Shown: positions 24,720 to 33,621 of the stretch, one piece after another
Layout of the letters: every line of letters starts with the position of its first letter
Numbering within the stretch: the first letter of the stretch is position 1
Assembly: GCA_005239435.1 (NCBI GenBank)
Contig: SZNP01000001.1
Span: forward strand, 1 to 64,000
DNA from: Halorussus salinisoli
GTDB taxonomy: Archaea > Halobacteriota > Halobacteria > Halobacteriales > Haladaptataceae
DNA: 64,000 nt
Reading direction: 5' to 3'
Translations under genes and position numbers: made by a program
The notes under the pieces: model-generated
Told to the model about the DNA's origin: nothing
The model's database searches: none
Seen by the model: the letters and a program-made list of their open reading frames with translations, nothing else

Positions 24720-25273
24720 AACTCGAAGCCGTCGTCGGTTCGGGCGACTCCCGCGGCACAGACCGGATGCTCGAAGTCGAGGTCGTAGGCGTCGGCGGCG
24801 GCCTCCGTGGCAGTCTCGGCCGCGAAGTCGAACGACTCCGGCGCGTCTCTCTCGTAGGTCGCCACGAGCGTCGGCTCCGTGACTTCGCGGACGAGCAGGG
24901 CGTCTCTGCGCACGGTGCCGACGAAAGCCGACCCGTCTCCCACGACGCCCGCGATTCGCGGCGTGTCGTAGTCGTCCTTCTCGTAGTCGAGCGCGAGCAG
25001 ACTCTCGGTGAGGGCGTCCCGTGCGGGGTAGCCGAGTTCGACCTTCTCGGTGATGGGGTCTACGTGCGACCCGTTTCCGACGACCGCAGAGCCGTCGGCG
25101 GTTCGGACGCAGTTGTACGAGATGTACGGGTTGTCCGTCTCGGGTGCGTCCTGGGTCGGGACGACGGTCAGCGCGTCGTCGCGCTGGATTATCTTGCGAT
25201 TCGGGAACGACCGCGACGAGACGCGATACGCCGCAATCTGCGGTCCGACGACGAGGAAACGTCCGACGTACAT
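24698..25273 (-). CDS. purO: IMP cyclohydrolase, archaeal PurO type
   Basis: PurO closes the purine ring, converting FAICAR to IMP in archaea that lack the bacterial PurH cyclohydrolase. The 191-residue length and start [21 protein letters not shown] are those of the family, with [22 protein letters not shown] and [11 protein letters not shown] as further matches. The ATG at 25273 is used because the conserved N-terminus begins there; the open frame upstream is not conserved. It is a single gene between a phosphoesterase gene and tRNA-Gln. Confidence 0.92.
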   Translation of the reverse strand: MYVGRFLVVGPQIAAYRVSSRSFPNRKIIQRDDALTVVPTQDAPETDNPYISYNCVRTADGSAVVGNGSHVDPITEKVELGYPARDALTESLLALDYEKDDYDTPRIAGVVGDGSAFVGTVRRDALLVREVTEPTLVATYERDAPESFDFAAETATEAAADAYDLDFEHPVCAAGVARTDDGFEFAVENGE

Positions 25274-25417
25274 ACAAGAACGTGCGCACTTCCTGGGCAA
25301 ATAGGTGTTGGTTTATGCACCTCCGGCGAACTCGCCGCGCGAGAATGCGAAAAGTTGCCACGCGAGAGTCAACGCGCAACGCTTACATTCCCCCGGCGAG
25401 TACCCGAGAGTGCGCAG

Positions 25418-25490
25418 AGTCCCATGGGGTAGTGGCCAATCCTGAAGCCTTCTGGGGGCTTCGACCCAGGTTCGAATCCTGGTGGGACTA
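25418..25490 (+). tRNA. tRNA-Gln (CTG)
   Basis: The acceptor stem AGTCCCA pairs with TGGGACT (7/7), the T arm is CCAGG-TTCGAAT-CCTGG, the D stem GGGT/ATCC, and the anticodon stem AAGCC/GGCTT encloses TTCTGGG, giving anticodon CTG at 25452-25454. The anticodon stem can be extended by one G-C pair. CCA is not encoded. No intron is present. Confidence 0.95.
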
Positions 25491-25492
25491 CT
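25478..25492 (+). repeat. att-like direct repeat, left copy (tRNA-Gln 3' end)
   Basis: CCTGGTGGGACTACT spans the 3' half of the T stem, the acceptor strand and two bases beyond. It is repeated exactly at 28118-28132. Confidence 0.75.
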
Positions 25493-25932
25493 TCTTCCGA
25501 CGTTCGAATCCCTATAGCCGTGGCCGTGACCGGCGCGGAAGTAGTGCGGACGACGAGTCGGCACTCGTCTCCCTTTGCTCCCGCTGGTGGCACCGGGCCG
25601 TTCTCCGGGGTCTGGGTCCACCAGCCTTCGAAGCGTACGTGTGAGCAAGTGAGAGGACGATAGAAGGCAGTATCTATCCGTCGGCTGGCCACCAGTGACG
25701 GGAGCGCCCACAAAGGTGCCCTATCGGTTCTCTATCCGCGCAGTCACGTGAGCTTGCAAACTCCGCGATGGCCACCTCACTGTGAGCCTCGTTCAGATTG
25801 CATCCGGCTTAGACTCCAGACTAAATGAATCGATTGTTAGAATGAGCACGTAGACTTCCCACTATAACGCGGCCCTTGGTAATACTTAACAAGGATTGCC
25901 TCGTACAGACGAGCGGGACAAGAGGTGACACG
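25493..25932. other. Noncoding stretch after tRNA-Gln
   Basis: This 440 bp holds no frame that looks real. GTTCGAATCC recurs at 25502, echoing a tRNA T loop, but no tRNA fold surrounds it. The base composition falls to near 50% GC around 25800-25920. Confidence 0.45.
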
Positions 25933-26997
25933 ATGTCCATCAACGAAGACAGGCTCGAAGAGTTGATAGAAACAGCAACTACCGATATCGGTGCGATCGC
26001 ATACGCACCGCTGGCCGTCATCGGCGATCGGCTCGGACTCTACGATGCGCTCGCCGAACACGGACCGCTCACGACGAGCGACCTCGCCGATCGCACCGAC
26101 ACCGCCGAGCGGTACGTGCGCGAGTGGCTCGCCGCCAGTGCGGCCAGCGATTACGTGAGCTACGACCCCGAGACGGAGCGCTACAGCCTCTCTCCCGAAC
26201 AGGCACTCCTGCTGGCCGATACGGAGGGTCCGGCATCCCCCCTCGCGGGCTTGTTCCAGATCGCCACCGCCGCCGGCAAGGCCATGCCCGAGATCGAGAC
26301 GGCCTTCCGCACCGGTGAAGGGGTTGGATGGCACGAGCACGACGACGAGGTCTTCCAGGGTATGATGCGCACCTCCGAATTCGACTTCAAGGAAAGCCTC
26401 GTCTCCGACTGGATCCCTGCCCTCGACGGGGTCGACGAGAAACTTCGGGAGGGCGCGCGAGTCGCCGACATCGGGTGCGGCCACGGCGAATCGACGATCA
26501 CCATGGCTCGGGCCTATCCGAATTCGACGTTCGTCGGATACGATTATCACGAGGGGTCCGTCGAAGCGGCGCGCGAGCGCGCGGCTACCGCCGGCGTGGC
26601 CGACCGAGTCAGCTTCGAGGTCGCGAGGGCCAAGGAGTACGACGGTGGTGAGTACGACTTCGTCACCTCCTTCGACTGCCTGCACGACATGGGCGATCCG
26701 GTCGGCGTTGCAAAACACGTTCGAGAGACGCTCGCTGACGACGGCACGTGGATGATCGTCGAACCGCTTGGCGGTGATCAAGTCGAGGAGAATCTGAATC
26801 CGCGCGGGCGGATGTTTTATTCGGTTTCCACGATGCTGTGCACGCCGAACGCGGTCGATCAAGGGGGCTCCCACACGTTGGGCGCACAGGCCGGGGAAGA
26901 ACGGCTGCGTGAGGTAGTCACCGGGGGCGGCTTCTCGGAGTTCCGCCGCGCGACCGAGACGCCGCCGTTCGACATGGTGCTCGAAGCGAAACCGTAG
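25933..26997 (+). CDS. SAM-dependent methyltransferase with N-terminal winged helix
   Basis: The 354-residue protein has an N-terminal winged helix (about 15-85: YAPLAVIGDRLGLYDALAEH, SDLADRTDTAERYVREWLAA) like those of O-methyltransferase-type and Rv2258c-like proteins. A class I methyltransferase domain follows, with motif I VADIGCGHGESTITMARAYP (about 175-194), acidic FVGYDYHEGSVEAAR, and FVTSFDCLHDMGDPVGVAKH. The substrate is unknown. The ATG at 25933 begins MSINEDRLEEL; upstream in-frame residues look unrelated. It contains about eleven GATC sites, against none or few in neighbouring housekeeping genes of similar size, suggesting foreign origin. It lies inside the tRNA-Gln-linked segment. 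Confidence 0.85.
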   Translation: MSINEDRLEELIETATTDIGAIAYAPLAVIGDRLGLYDALAEHGPLTTSDLADRTDTAERYVREWLAASAASDYVSYDPETERYSLSPEQALLLADTEGPASPLAGLFQIATAAGKAMPEIETAFRTGEGVGWHEHDDEVFQGMMRTSEFDFKESLVSDWIPALDGVDEKLREGARVADIGCGHGESTITMARAYPNSTFVGYDYHEGSVEAARERAATAGVADRVSFEVARAKEYDGGEYDFVTSFDCLHDMGDPVGVAKHVRETLADDGTWMIVEPLGGDQVEENLNPRGRMFYSVSTMLCTPNAVDQGGSHTLGAQAGEERLREVVTGGGFSEFRRATETPPFDMVLEAKP

Positions 26998-27254
26998 CGG
27001 GGGCGGGTATCTTTACCTGCTACGTAGGCTGGGCTACGCCGATCTCGAGGAGGCCGACGCCGTCTCGAAATACGTGACGAATACGCGCCCTGTGCCTTCG
27101 TCAGCGATATTCAGCACTCCCCATCTAACAGACAGCTACCGGTTAGGTCGAGTCGGAGCGTACAAGATACAGAGCATCTGTTCGTCACGCCTCTCGAAAA
27201 CGACTTTTACAGATATTTCGACGTGGTCGAAGTATAGCTGATTTTCGCACCTCC

Positions 27255-27791
27255 TTATTCCGATTCGACTGGCTCGTTCGGTATGCCATCTTCCTCAGAA
27301 GATACCTCGTCCCCCTCTGTCCACCCAAGTCTGCCGGCGGCTGTTCTTCGCCGCCCAGTAGCGGGGTACAACGTCCCCGCCTTACCCAAGCCTATGGGTG
27401 GCACGTTATCGTAGACGGTTTCGTACGCATCGTCTCGCACCAGATACGTCTCGTGCCAGATTCCGACGTCATCGCTCTCACGCATTTGCTCGTTTGTCCA
27501 CTGCATTGCGGGGGCGTGCCGGGCGTTCGAATCGAGTGCATATTCACGTAAATCCTCGAACGACCGCCAGTACTGGACGAGTTCGTGGTTACGGATACCC
27601 AACTTCGTATCGTAACCCAGTAACCCGCTATCCGGGTCAGCCTCCAGTTCGTCGAGCATCTTCGGCATTGCTCGAAAAACAGGAAGCCATTCGTGTACCT
27701 TCCAGAGCGAATTTATCCGAATTCCGATTCGAAACACCGCGAAGTCCCCCTCGAGTTCGGCTGTCACCCGTTCGGTGTTGAGTTCGGTCAT
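27255..27791 (-). CDS. DUF4188 (monooxygenase-like) protein
   Basis: The 178-residue protein matches the DUF4188 family, a dimeric ferredoxin-like alpha/beta barrel fold related to small monooxygenases and aldoxime dehydratase-like proteins. Supporting stretches are RVTAELEGDFAVFRIGIRIN, WKVHEWLPVFRAMPKML, LLGYDTKLGIRNHELVQYWR and DVGIWHETYLVR. The last 35 residues are unlike the family core. Reaction and substrate are unknown. The ATG at 27791 starts MTELNTERVT. Members are often accessory genes, consistent with its location in the probable integrated segment. Confidence 0.78.
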   Translation of the reverse strand: MTELNTERVTAELEGDFAVFRIGIRINSLWKVHEWLPVFRAMPKMLDELEADPDSGLLGYDTKLGIRNHELVQYWRSFEDLREYALDSNARHAPAMQWTNEQMRESDDVGIWHETYLVRDDAYETVYDNVPPIGLGKAGTLYPATGRRRTAAGRLGWTEGDEVSSEEDGIPNEPVESE

Positions 27792-27951
27792 GCCTTTCCC
27801 CCTCTCACGGCCGAGACGGTTCAAACTGCAAAAACCGTCTGTTAACCGCTATTACGTGGGTTTGATTTCGTCTTTCTTAGCTATTAGCATGGCCATCCTA
27901 CTACAGGAGGTGCCAAAGCCCCGAAATATTAGATTCAGAGGAATCGAGTGC

Positions 27952-28060
27952 TTACACAGGTTCGCCTTCCTTGAAAACGAAAGCCGCGTGCTCGACTGCG
28001 GTGCCACTCGTCAGGAGCGGCGCCCGCCTCACCGTAGCCGCAGGCGTCCGCCGTGTTAAC
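27952..28060 (-). pseudogene. Possible remnant of a TnpB (IS200/IS605) C-terminus
   Basis: One minus-strand frame reads APLLTSGTAVEHAAFVFKEG and stops soon after, which recalls the variable tail of haloarchaeal TnpB proteins (GTAVE followed by KE and a stop). The rest of the gene is missing. The likeness is from memory and short, so this is a weak call. Confidence 0.22.
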
Positions 28061-28117
28061 CCCTACGGCACCGGCTTCGTGTTCACCTCGAAAGACTCGA
28101 ATCTCCGAGACTCACCG

Positions 28118-28132
28118 CCTGGTGGGACTACT
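28118..28132 (+). repeat. att-like direct repeat, right copy
   Basis: CCTGGTGGGACTACT, identical to the tRNA-Gln 3' end at 25478-25492, but here not part of any tRNA. Confidence 0.7.
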
Positions 28133-28260
28133 CCCGATTTTCACGTCGCCTCGTTCGGTCAGTTACTCCCGTCTCGCTCGAACAAGTGGCTTCGATACGC
28201 ATCCGGAGAGTCGCGTCGTATAAAAGAGATGCGTGGTGAGACGTGTCGTTTCGTGACAGG

Positions 28261-28404
28261 TCAGTCCTCGGAATCGTAGGCTAACACGTCGTATTCGGAG
28301 GCACCGCATTCAGGGCACGCGTCCCGAACGGGTTGGATACCCTCGTCGGTTTCCCTGCCGACGCGCAACTCTCCGCATTCTACACATTCCAACTGATAGA
28401 CCAC
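28261..28404 (-). CDS. 47-residue zinc-ribbon protein
   Basis: From GTG 28404 (or the adjacent GTG 28407) the frame reads MVYQLECVECGELRVGRE and ends CPECGASEYDVLAYDSED. The two CxxC pairs (CVEC, CPEC) spaced 22 residues apart form a zinc ribbon, a common form among very small haloarchaeal proteins. A GGGCTTTAGCC box about 25 nt upstream suits a leaderless GTG start. Role unknown. Confidence 0.7.
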   Translation of the reverse strand: MVYQLECVECGELRVGRETDEGIQPVRDACPECGASEYDVLAYDSED

Positions 28405-28493
28405 CACGACTCTGCCGAAACGTTCTGCTGGCTAAAGCCCTCTACACTGTTGCAACTGTTTCACGGTCGCCTGGCCACTTCGTCTTCGACTAG

Positions 28494-29816
28494 TCAGGCG
28501 TACCCGAGATCTTCGAGGCGTTCCCGCACGTCGCCGGAGACCGCTACGTCCTCCCTGCTGACCGCCCGGCGGTCGATGGACTCGACCAGTTCGGTCAGTC
28601 GCCGTTCCGGGTCGAAAGAGCGGTCGCCCCCGGACCGGTCCGGACTCGACTGGTCGCCGACCGACCGGAACCCGTCCGGGGTCTCGTAGCCGTAGAAACC
28701 GCCCGGAGCGACGAAGCCGTCGAGCGGTCGGTCCCAACGCTCGCGCTCGGCCGGGGGGACGCCTCTGCGTTCGAACTGCCGGTCGTGAAACGGGACGAGA
28801 CCGTGGTACTCGACGAGTCGAGCGACCGGTTCGGGCGATTCGAGCAGGTTCCGACCGCGTGACTCGACTTCGACGCCCGCGAGGTCGGCGACGGTTCGGT
28901 GGACGTCCAACAGGCTCACCACCTCCTCGTAAGTGCCCGATTCCACGCCGTCGCCAGAGACGACAAGCGGAACGCGGAGGAGTTCCGGGTCGAGACCGAG
29001 CGAGTGGTTCCACATCCCGCGCTCGCCGAGGAGTTCGCCGTGGTCCGAGAGCGTCACCACGTAGTCGAACTCCGCTCGGAGGTCGGCGTAAACGTCTCGG
29101 TACAGGTCCGAGAGATACTCCACGCCGGCCCGGTACGCCCGCCGGACGCGGTCGGGATTCTCGACGGAATCCGTGAGCGCGTCGGCGGCCAGAATCACCA
29201 CGGGGTCGCCGCCGTCGGGCGGGTAGTACGGCGTGTGGGTGGTCATGAGATTGGCGAGCAGGAACTCGTCCGAACCGAAGTCGGTCCGGCGAACCCGCCT
29301 CCGGAGTCCGTCGCCGCCGCCGTAGGCGCGCGACCGGGTGAAGAGCCGATAGCCCGCCCGGAGCGAGGGGAGGGTCGCGCAGTCGCCGAACAGGACGCGC
29401 CGGAGCGCGTCGAGATAGAGCCGCGACCCCTCGCGGTCGGTGTCGTAACCGAACGACGCCCAGTCGAACGCGTCGGCGGCGAGTCCGAGGCTGGCCTGCC
29501 CGACGCGCTGGTCGAAGCCGCGCTCCCACCCGTCGTATCGATAGATCTGGGGATTTCCGGTGAACATCCGAGTGCGATAGCCGGCGTCCCGAAGTCGTTC
29601 GGTCAGGACCGGTCGGTCGCAGTCGAGGGTCGGCGACCGCCCGTGGACGCCGACTTCGCTGGCGTACTGCCCGGTCAGAAGCGAGGCGTGGACGGGAATC
29701 GTCCAGTGGGAGGTCGAGTACGCGCGGGTGAACCACCGGCCGTCCAACCAGTCGAACGCGTCTCGGAAGGCGTCGTACCGGAGCGTGTCCAACACGACGA
29801 TTGCGATACTCGTCAT
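28494..29816 (-). CDS. Sulfatase / alkaline-phosphatase superfamily hydrolase
   Basis: The 440-residue cytoplasm-type protein begins with the superfamily metal motif IAIVVLDTLRYDAF. The nucleophile region is WTIPVHASLLTGQYASE, with threonine where true sulfatases have the Cys or Ser that becomes formylglycine. Later come MTTHTPYYPP and VVTLSDHGELLGERGMW, the second metal site. Threonine suggests a phosphotransferase or phosphodiesterase-like activity on cell-surface polymers or lipids rather than sulfate-ester cleavage; that is inference. The C-terminus RERLEDLGYA resembles that of the second homologue at 61054. No signal peptide is seen. CATAACAAAACC upstream may be the TATA box. Confidence 0.85.
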   Translation of the reverse strand: MTSIAIVVLDTLRYDAFRDAFDWLDGRWFTRAYSTSHWTIPVHASLLTGQYASEVGVHGRSPTLDCDRPVLTERLRDAGYRTRMFTGNPQIYRYDGWERGFDQRVGQASLGLAADAFDWASFGYDTDREGSRLYLDALRRVLFGDCATLPSLRAGYRLFTRSRAYGGGDGLRRRVRRTDFGSDEFLLANLMTTHTPYYPPDGGDPVVILAADALTDSVENPDRVRRAYRAGVEYLSDLYRDVYADLRAEFDYVVTLSDHGELLGERGMWNHSLGLDPELLRVPLVVSGDGVESGTYEEVVSLLDVHRTVADLAGVEVESRGRNLLESPEPVARLVEYHGLVPFHDRQFERRGVPPAERERWDRPLDGFVAPGGFYGYETPDGFRSVGDQSSPDRSGGDRSFDPERRLTELVESIDRRAVSREDVAVSGDVRERLEDLGYA

Positions 29817-30047
29817 CCACTCTACGATGCGGGGCCGACGGTTTTGTTATGCGCCCGTTTCCCAACTGCCAGCGGGGAGCGGGGTACTCGCGTCTCGGCC
29901 GAACAGTAAACACCGATTACCGCGTCGGAACGCGAGTTCAGGACCGGAAGAACAAAGTTACAGACCGTGGAACGACGAAGAGCGTCGCCGAACCGAAACG
30001 CCGCGTTTTAAATATCTCCGTTAGGATCGCCGCCGTCTTCTCATTTA

Positions 30048-30068
30048 ACCCCTTCGTTTCGACTGGAA
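30048..30068 (-). promoter_or_regulatory. ORB-like element, distal
   Basis: The plus strand reads CCCCTTCGTTTCGACTGGA, a full match to the core, in the intergenic gap just past the 3' end of the DUF5789 gene, 13.4 kb from the unwinding element. Confidence 0.7.
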
Positions 30069-30088
30069 CTCTCGCCGCGGTCGGCCCG

Positions 30089-30466
30089 CTAGTTGGAGTT
30101 GACGTTCGATTCGTCGCCGGTCACTTCTTCGTCCAGTTCGGTGATGTCGCGCTCGTCGTTGTACTCCTCTGGACCGCCCGCTTCGCCCGTCAACTCGTTG
30201 TAGACCGCTTCGCGGGCCTCGTCGGCCGATTCGAATCGCTCGTCCACGAGACGGTCGAAGACGCTCCCGAGGCTCTCGGTCTCGTTCTGGAGGTCGAGCG
30301 GTTGGTCGCCGTACTCGGTGGCCAACTCCTCGCTGGTCGCGGGATACTTGTGCTCGCCGAGCATCTTCCCGGCCTCCCCGAGCATGTCCTCGACGCTCTC
30401 GGTTCGCTCGTGTTGGCGCTCGCGGGCACGTCGCTGTTCGCGCTCGGCGTCGGGTTCTTCGGCCAT
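30089..30466 (-). CDS. Small acidic protein, DUF5789-like
   Basis: The 125-residue acidic protein has a conserved-looking centre (AGKMLGEHKYPATSEELATEYGD, LGSVFDRLVDERFESADEAREAVY) flanked by charged disordered ends. This resembles haloarchaeal DUF5789 proteins, whose function is unknown. It has no membrane or metal-binding features. It is the last of a minus-strand series after hel308 and cgi121 (51 nt gap), so it may share their transcript. Confidence 0.7.
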   Translation of the reverse strand: MAEEPDAEREQRRARERQHERTESVEDMLGEAGKMLGEHKYPATSEELATEYGDQPLDLQNETESLGSVFDRLVDERFESADEAREAVYNELTGEAGGPEEYNDERDITELDEEVTGDESNVNSN

Positions 30467-30517
30467 GTCTCTGGATAGGGTCGTGATATCCGTAACCCTG
30501 CTGGCTATCGCACTACG

Positions 30518-31084
30518 CTATTTCTCCACGTCCAGCAGGGCCACGCGCTCGCGCACGAGGTCGGCGAGGCTGGCGTCGGTCGCTTCGAGTTCGGCCTCGC
30601 TCACGTCGAAGAACTCCTCGACTTTCTCGCGGTCGATACGGGCGGGCGCGAGCGCGTCCACGGACGCGCTCGCGCCCGCCTCCGACACGTCCGCGCCTGC
30701 GTCCGCATCTACGGACGCGGACGCGAGCAGGTCGCGGACCGCTTCTGTCGCCGCCTGCTCGGCGGACTCGTCGCCTGCTGGCGAGTGGACGACGACGACT
30801 ACGCGATTCTGCCCCTCGCCGACGCCCATCCGGAGTGCGCGGTTGATTTGCCTGCGTCCCGCGGCGTACAGCAGGATTTCGACCGCGCGCTCGCGGGCGA
30901 CGTTCTCGCCGCGGTCGAAGGCGCGGTCGGCGCGCTCGACGGCCGCCCGGAGGTGGTCCGCGCCGAGGACGTAGTCGGCGTCGAACGCCTGTATCGCGCA
31001 GTCGAACTCGTCTTCGACGTCACCGACGCCGGCGAGGAAGTCGCCTAAGTCCTCGATTTCGGCGCGGCCTTCGACGAATCTCAT
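30518..31084 (-). CDS. cgi121: KEOPS complex subunit Cgi121
   Basis: Cgi121 delivers tRNA to KEOPS, which makes the t6A base at position 37 of ANN-decoding tRNAs. The 188-residue protein shows the family pattern: AIQAFDADYVLGADHLRAAVERA, then ARERAVEILLYAAGRRQINRAL and GVGEGQNRVVVVVHS. A low-complexity insert (about 125-160) rich in Ala, Asp and Ser enlarges it over archaeal homologues of about 150 residues. It follows hel308 by 25 nt, an arrangement seen in other haloarchaea. Confidence 0.9.
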   Translation of the reverse strand: MRFVEGRAEIEDLGDFLAGVGDVEDEFDCAIQAFDADYVLGADHLRAAVERADRAFDRGENVARERAVEILLYAAGRRQINRALRMGVGEGQNRVVVVVHSPAGDESAEQAATEAVRDLLASASVDADAGADVSEAGASASVDALAPARIDREKVEEFFDVSEAELEATDASLADLVRERVALLDVEK

Positions 31085-31109
31085 CGATGCTCACCGGCGG
31101 GGTCGGTCC

Positions 31110-33353
31110 TCATTCGAAATCACCGAGGCTCTGCTGGCCGCTTCCGTCGTCTGCGCTCGCGGCCTCGACGTTGGCGTCGCCGTCCGCCTCGACGCCCTCC
31201 AGACTGGGGTCTTTGCGCCCCACGTTTTCGAGGATGGTTTCGGCGGTCTTTCGGCGGCCCCGGAGTGCACCGAGGACGACCGACTTGTCGGCGTTCCGGA
31301 GATCGGCGCGGGACTCGATACCCGCCTCGTAGAGGCGTCGGGCGCGCTTTCGGCCGACGTTCCTGACCCCGGCGAGGTCGAGCAGTTCCTCTTCGACGCC
31401 GTACTCGACCCGCTTTTTCGCCTCGCGGATGGCCGGACCGGAGTCTAAACCGAGTTCGCCAGCGAGTCGCTCGGCCGCGTTGAGCAACCACTCGGCGGTC
31501 TCGACCTTCCCGCGGATGTCGCCCGGGCCGACGCCGTAGCGTTCGGCCATGTCGTCCTCGTCCAGCTCGGAGGCCCAGTCTTCGAGCAGGCGGGCGGTCT
31601 TGAGCGCCGAGAGCCAGTCCTCGAAGGCGTTGTCCTCGAACTCCGAGGGCATCGACCCGAGGAACTCCGCCTCGCGCTCGTAGGCGAGTTCGGTGTACTC
31701 CTCGCGGTCGCCCGACCGCAGGTAGAGTTCGTACATGTCGGGAGTGCGCGAGACGAGGTGGAAGAGTCCGAGCGCGGTCGGCCGGTCGTCGGCGGCCCGG
31801 ATGCCGTCGATGATTTCGGCCGCGCTCATCGGGTCGATGTAGAGTTGCGAGACCCGGTGGCCGAGTCCGGTGGCGCGGAGTCCGCCGTCCTCGCGTTCGA
31901 GGAACTCGTTGCGTTCGAGATATTCGAGGACGCTCTGGGTCACGGATTCGAGGCGTCCGGTCTCGTCGGTCTGGGTCGCGTAGAGGGTGCGTTCGAGGAA
32001 CGAGACGAGTTCGTCCTCGGTGTCGGCGAATCCGGAGGCGACGGTGGCGAGGATGTGGGTCCGGAGCGCGGGTTCGGCGGCGAGTTTCGACCGGACCGGT
32101 TCGGGGTCGGCCCAGACGTAGCGGTCGAACAGTTCGTCCAACTCGTCGTGGCTGTTGGCGATGAGGACCGCCTCGCCGTAGGGGTCGAGACCGGGGCGGC
32201 CCGCGCGGCCGAACATCTGGTGGACCTCCAGTACGTCGAGCGGTTGCATGCCGCCGACGTCGCCGTCGTAGCGGCGCCAGTCCCGGACGATGACCCGTCG
32301 GGAGGGCGTGTTGACGCCCGCGGCGAGCGTCGGGGTCGCGGAGATGACCTTGACGAGTCGGTCGCGGAAGGCGTCTTCGACGAGTTCGCGACTCTCCGAG
32401 GAGAGTCCCGCGTGGTGGAACGCCGACCCCTTCTCGACGGCGTCGGCGAGGTCGTCGCTGGTCTGGGTGTCGCTGGCGTCCCGGATGTCGGCGGCGATGT
32501 CGCGGAGTTCGGTGCGCTCCTCGGACGTGAGGTAGTCGCGGGTCACGTCGCCGAGACGCCTCGCTGCGGCCTCGGCGTTACGCCGGGAGTTGACGAACAC
32601 GAGCGAGGAACCGTCGTCGGTCAGGGTGTCCTCGACCAGCGAGGCGGTGGGTTTCTCGTTACCTCTCGAGATCTGCTTCTTCGACCCGTCGTCCAGGTGG
32701 AGGGCTTGCCCGTAGAGGACGCCCTTCTGGAGGTCGATGGGTCGCCACGTCGAGTCCACGAGGGTCGCGTCGAGCCACTCCGCTATCTCGTCGGCGTTGC
32801 CGACGGTCGCCGAGAGCGCGACGGTCTGGAGGTTCTCGTTGAGTTTCCGGAGTTTGGCGAGGGTGACCTCCAGCGTGGGACCGCGGTTCTTCGAGTCCAC
32901 GAGGTGGACCTCGTCGGCGACCACGCAGGTCAGGTCGTCCACCCACTGGGCACCGTTCCGGACGAGCGAGTCCACCTTCTCGCTGGTGGCGACGATGATG
33001 TCCTTCTGGGCTAGCCAGTCGCCGTCGCTGTCGTAGTTGCCGGTCGAGACGCCCACGTCGATGCCGTACTGCTCGAACTCCTCGAACTCTGCCTTCTTCT
33101 CGCTGGCGAGCGCGCGCAGGGGAACGATGTAGAGGGCCTTCCCGCCGCGGGCGACGCTGGTGAGCATCGCCAACTCTGCGATGAGCGTCTTCCCGCTGGC
33201 GGTCGGGACGCTGGCGACCACGCTCTCGCCCTCGGCGACGCCGGCCTCGACGGCCTCGCCTTGCGGCGGATACAACTCCTCGATGCCCTGCTCGCGGAAG
33301 TGTTCGGGCACGCCCTCCGGCAGGTCGGCAACGTCGGAAATCTCGACGGTCAC
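31110..33353 (-). CDS. hel308: ATP-dependent DNA helicase Hel308
   Basis: Hel308 is a superfamily 2, 3'-5' helicase acting at stalled forks. It has a Q motif region ([12 protein letters not shown]), Walker [15 protein letters not shown] (about 40-53), DEVH box [10 protein letters not shown], motif [19 protein letters not shown] and motif [19 protein letters not shown] winged helix, ratchet domain and C-terminal helix-hairpin-helix ([20 protein letters not shown]) follow. The chain ends QQSLGDFE, a PIP-box pattern. The GTG at 33353 (747 residues, [14 protein letters not shown]) is chosen because GGAGG lies 8 nt upstream; a frame start at 33368 overlaps that site. Confidence 0.95.
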   Translation of the reverse strand: MTVEISDVADLPEGVPEHFREQGIEELYPPQGEAVEAGVAEGESVVASVPTASGKTLIAELAMLTSVARGGKALYIVPLRALASEKKAEFEEFEQYGIDVGVSTGNYDSDGDWLAQKDIIVATSEKVDSLVRNGAQWVDDLTCVVADEVHLVDSKNRGPTLEVTLAKLRKLNENLQTVALSATVGNADEIAEWLDATLVDSTWRPIDLQKGVLYGQALHLDDGSKKQISRGNEKPTASLVEDTLTDDGSSLVFVNSRRNAEAAARRLGDVTRDYLTSEERTELRDIAADIRDASDTQTSDDLADAVEKGSAFHHAGLSSESRELVEDAFRDRLVKVISATPTLAAGVNTPSRRVIVRDWRRYDGDVGGMQPLDVLEVHQMFGRAGRPGLDPYGEAVLIANSHDELDELFDRYVWADPEPVRSKLAAEPALRTHILATVASGFADTEDELVSFLERTLYATQTDETGRLESVTQSVLEYLERNEFLEREDGGLRATGLGHRVSQLYIDPMSAAEIIDGIRAADDRPTALGLFHLVSRTPDMYELYLRSGDREEYTELAYEREAEFLGSMPSEFEDNAFEDWLSALKTARLLEDWASELDEDDMAERYGVGPGDIRGKVETAEWLLNAAERLAGELGLDSGPAIREAKKRVEYGVEEELLDLAGVRNVGRKRARRLYEAGIESRADLRNADKSVVLGALRGRRKTAETILENVGRKDPSLEGVEADGDANVEAASADDGSGQQSLGDFE

Positions 33354-33361
33354 GCCGACCA

Positions 33362-33366
33362 CCTCC
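33362..33366 (-). promoter_or_regulatory. Shine-Dalgarno of hel308
   Basis: GGAGG on the minus strand, 8 nt before the GTG at 33353; it settles the start codon. Confidence 0.6.
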
Positions 33367-33621
33367 ACGGGGAGACGAAAGTAGTCATTACTCCGTCTTT
33401 GGCGCGTCTTCTGGTTTAAACTGTCGGGTCGGCACGTCGGTTCACGGTCTCGAAACCCCCGTTCAGTCCGCTCCGGTGTTTGGTCGGTCCGTCGTCGCGC
33501 CGTTACTAACTAAATATTGCTCAAGAAAATATAAAAAATGCAAATAGAATTACACAGTTTTGTCGCTCTAGCGGTAGACGACCAGCAGAAAAATCCGATT
33601 CGGGGTCGTGGACGCGACCGA

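Larger units (their letters stand above)
25478..28132. mobile_element. Probable small integrated element or remnant at tRNA-Gln
   Basis: A 2.65 kb segment runs from the tRNA-Gln 3' end to a 15-bp exact repeat of that end, the usual footprint of tyrosine-recombinase integration into a tRNA gene. It holds a methyltransferase gene rich in GATC, a DUF4188 gene, long noncoding stretches and a possible transposase fragment. No integrase gene is visible, so it would be a decayed or non-autonomous element. The alternative is a chance repeat, which for 15 bp at this distance is unlikely. Confidence 0.55.
27792..28260. other. Degenerate accessory region with right att-like repeat
   Basis: This 469 bp has no intact gene. 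It contains a possible transposase remnant at 27952-28060, the right copy of the 15-bp repeat at 28118-28132, and an inverted pair ACGCATC/GATGCGT at about 28197-28236 with TATAAAAGAG between. Confidence 0.5.

Noticed and set aside
25498..25515. Second tRNA hinted by GTTCGAATCC after tRNA-Gln
   Set aside because: No acceptor or anticodon stem can be formed around it.
25144..25644. Frame running across tRNA-Gln
   Set aside because: Overlaps a well-folded tRNA and has no protein features.
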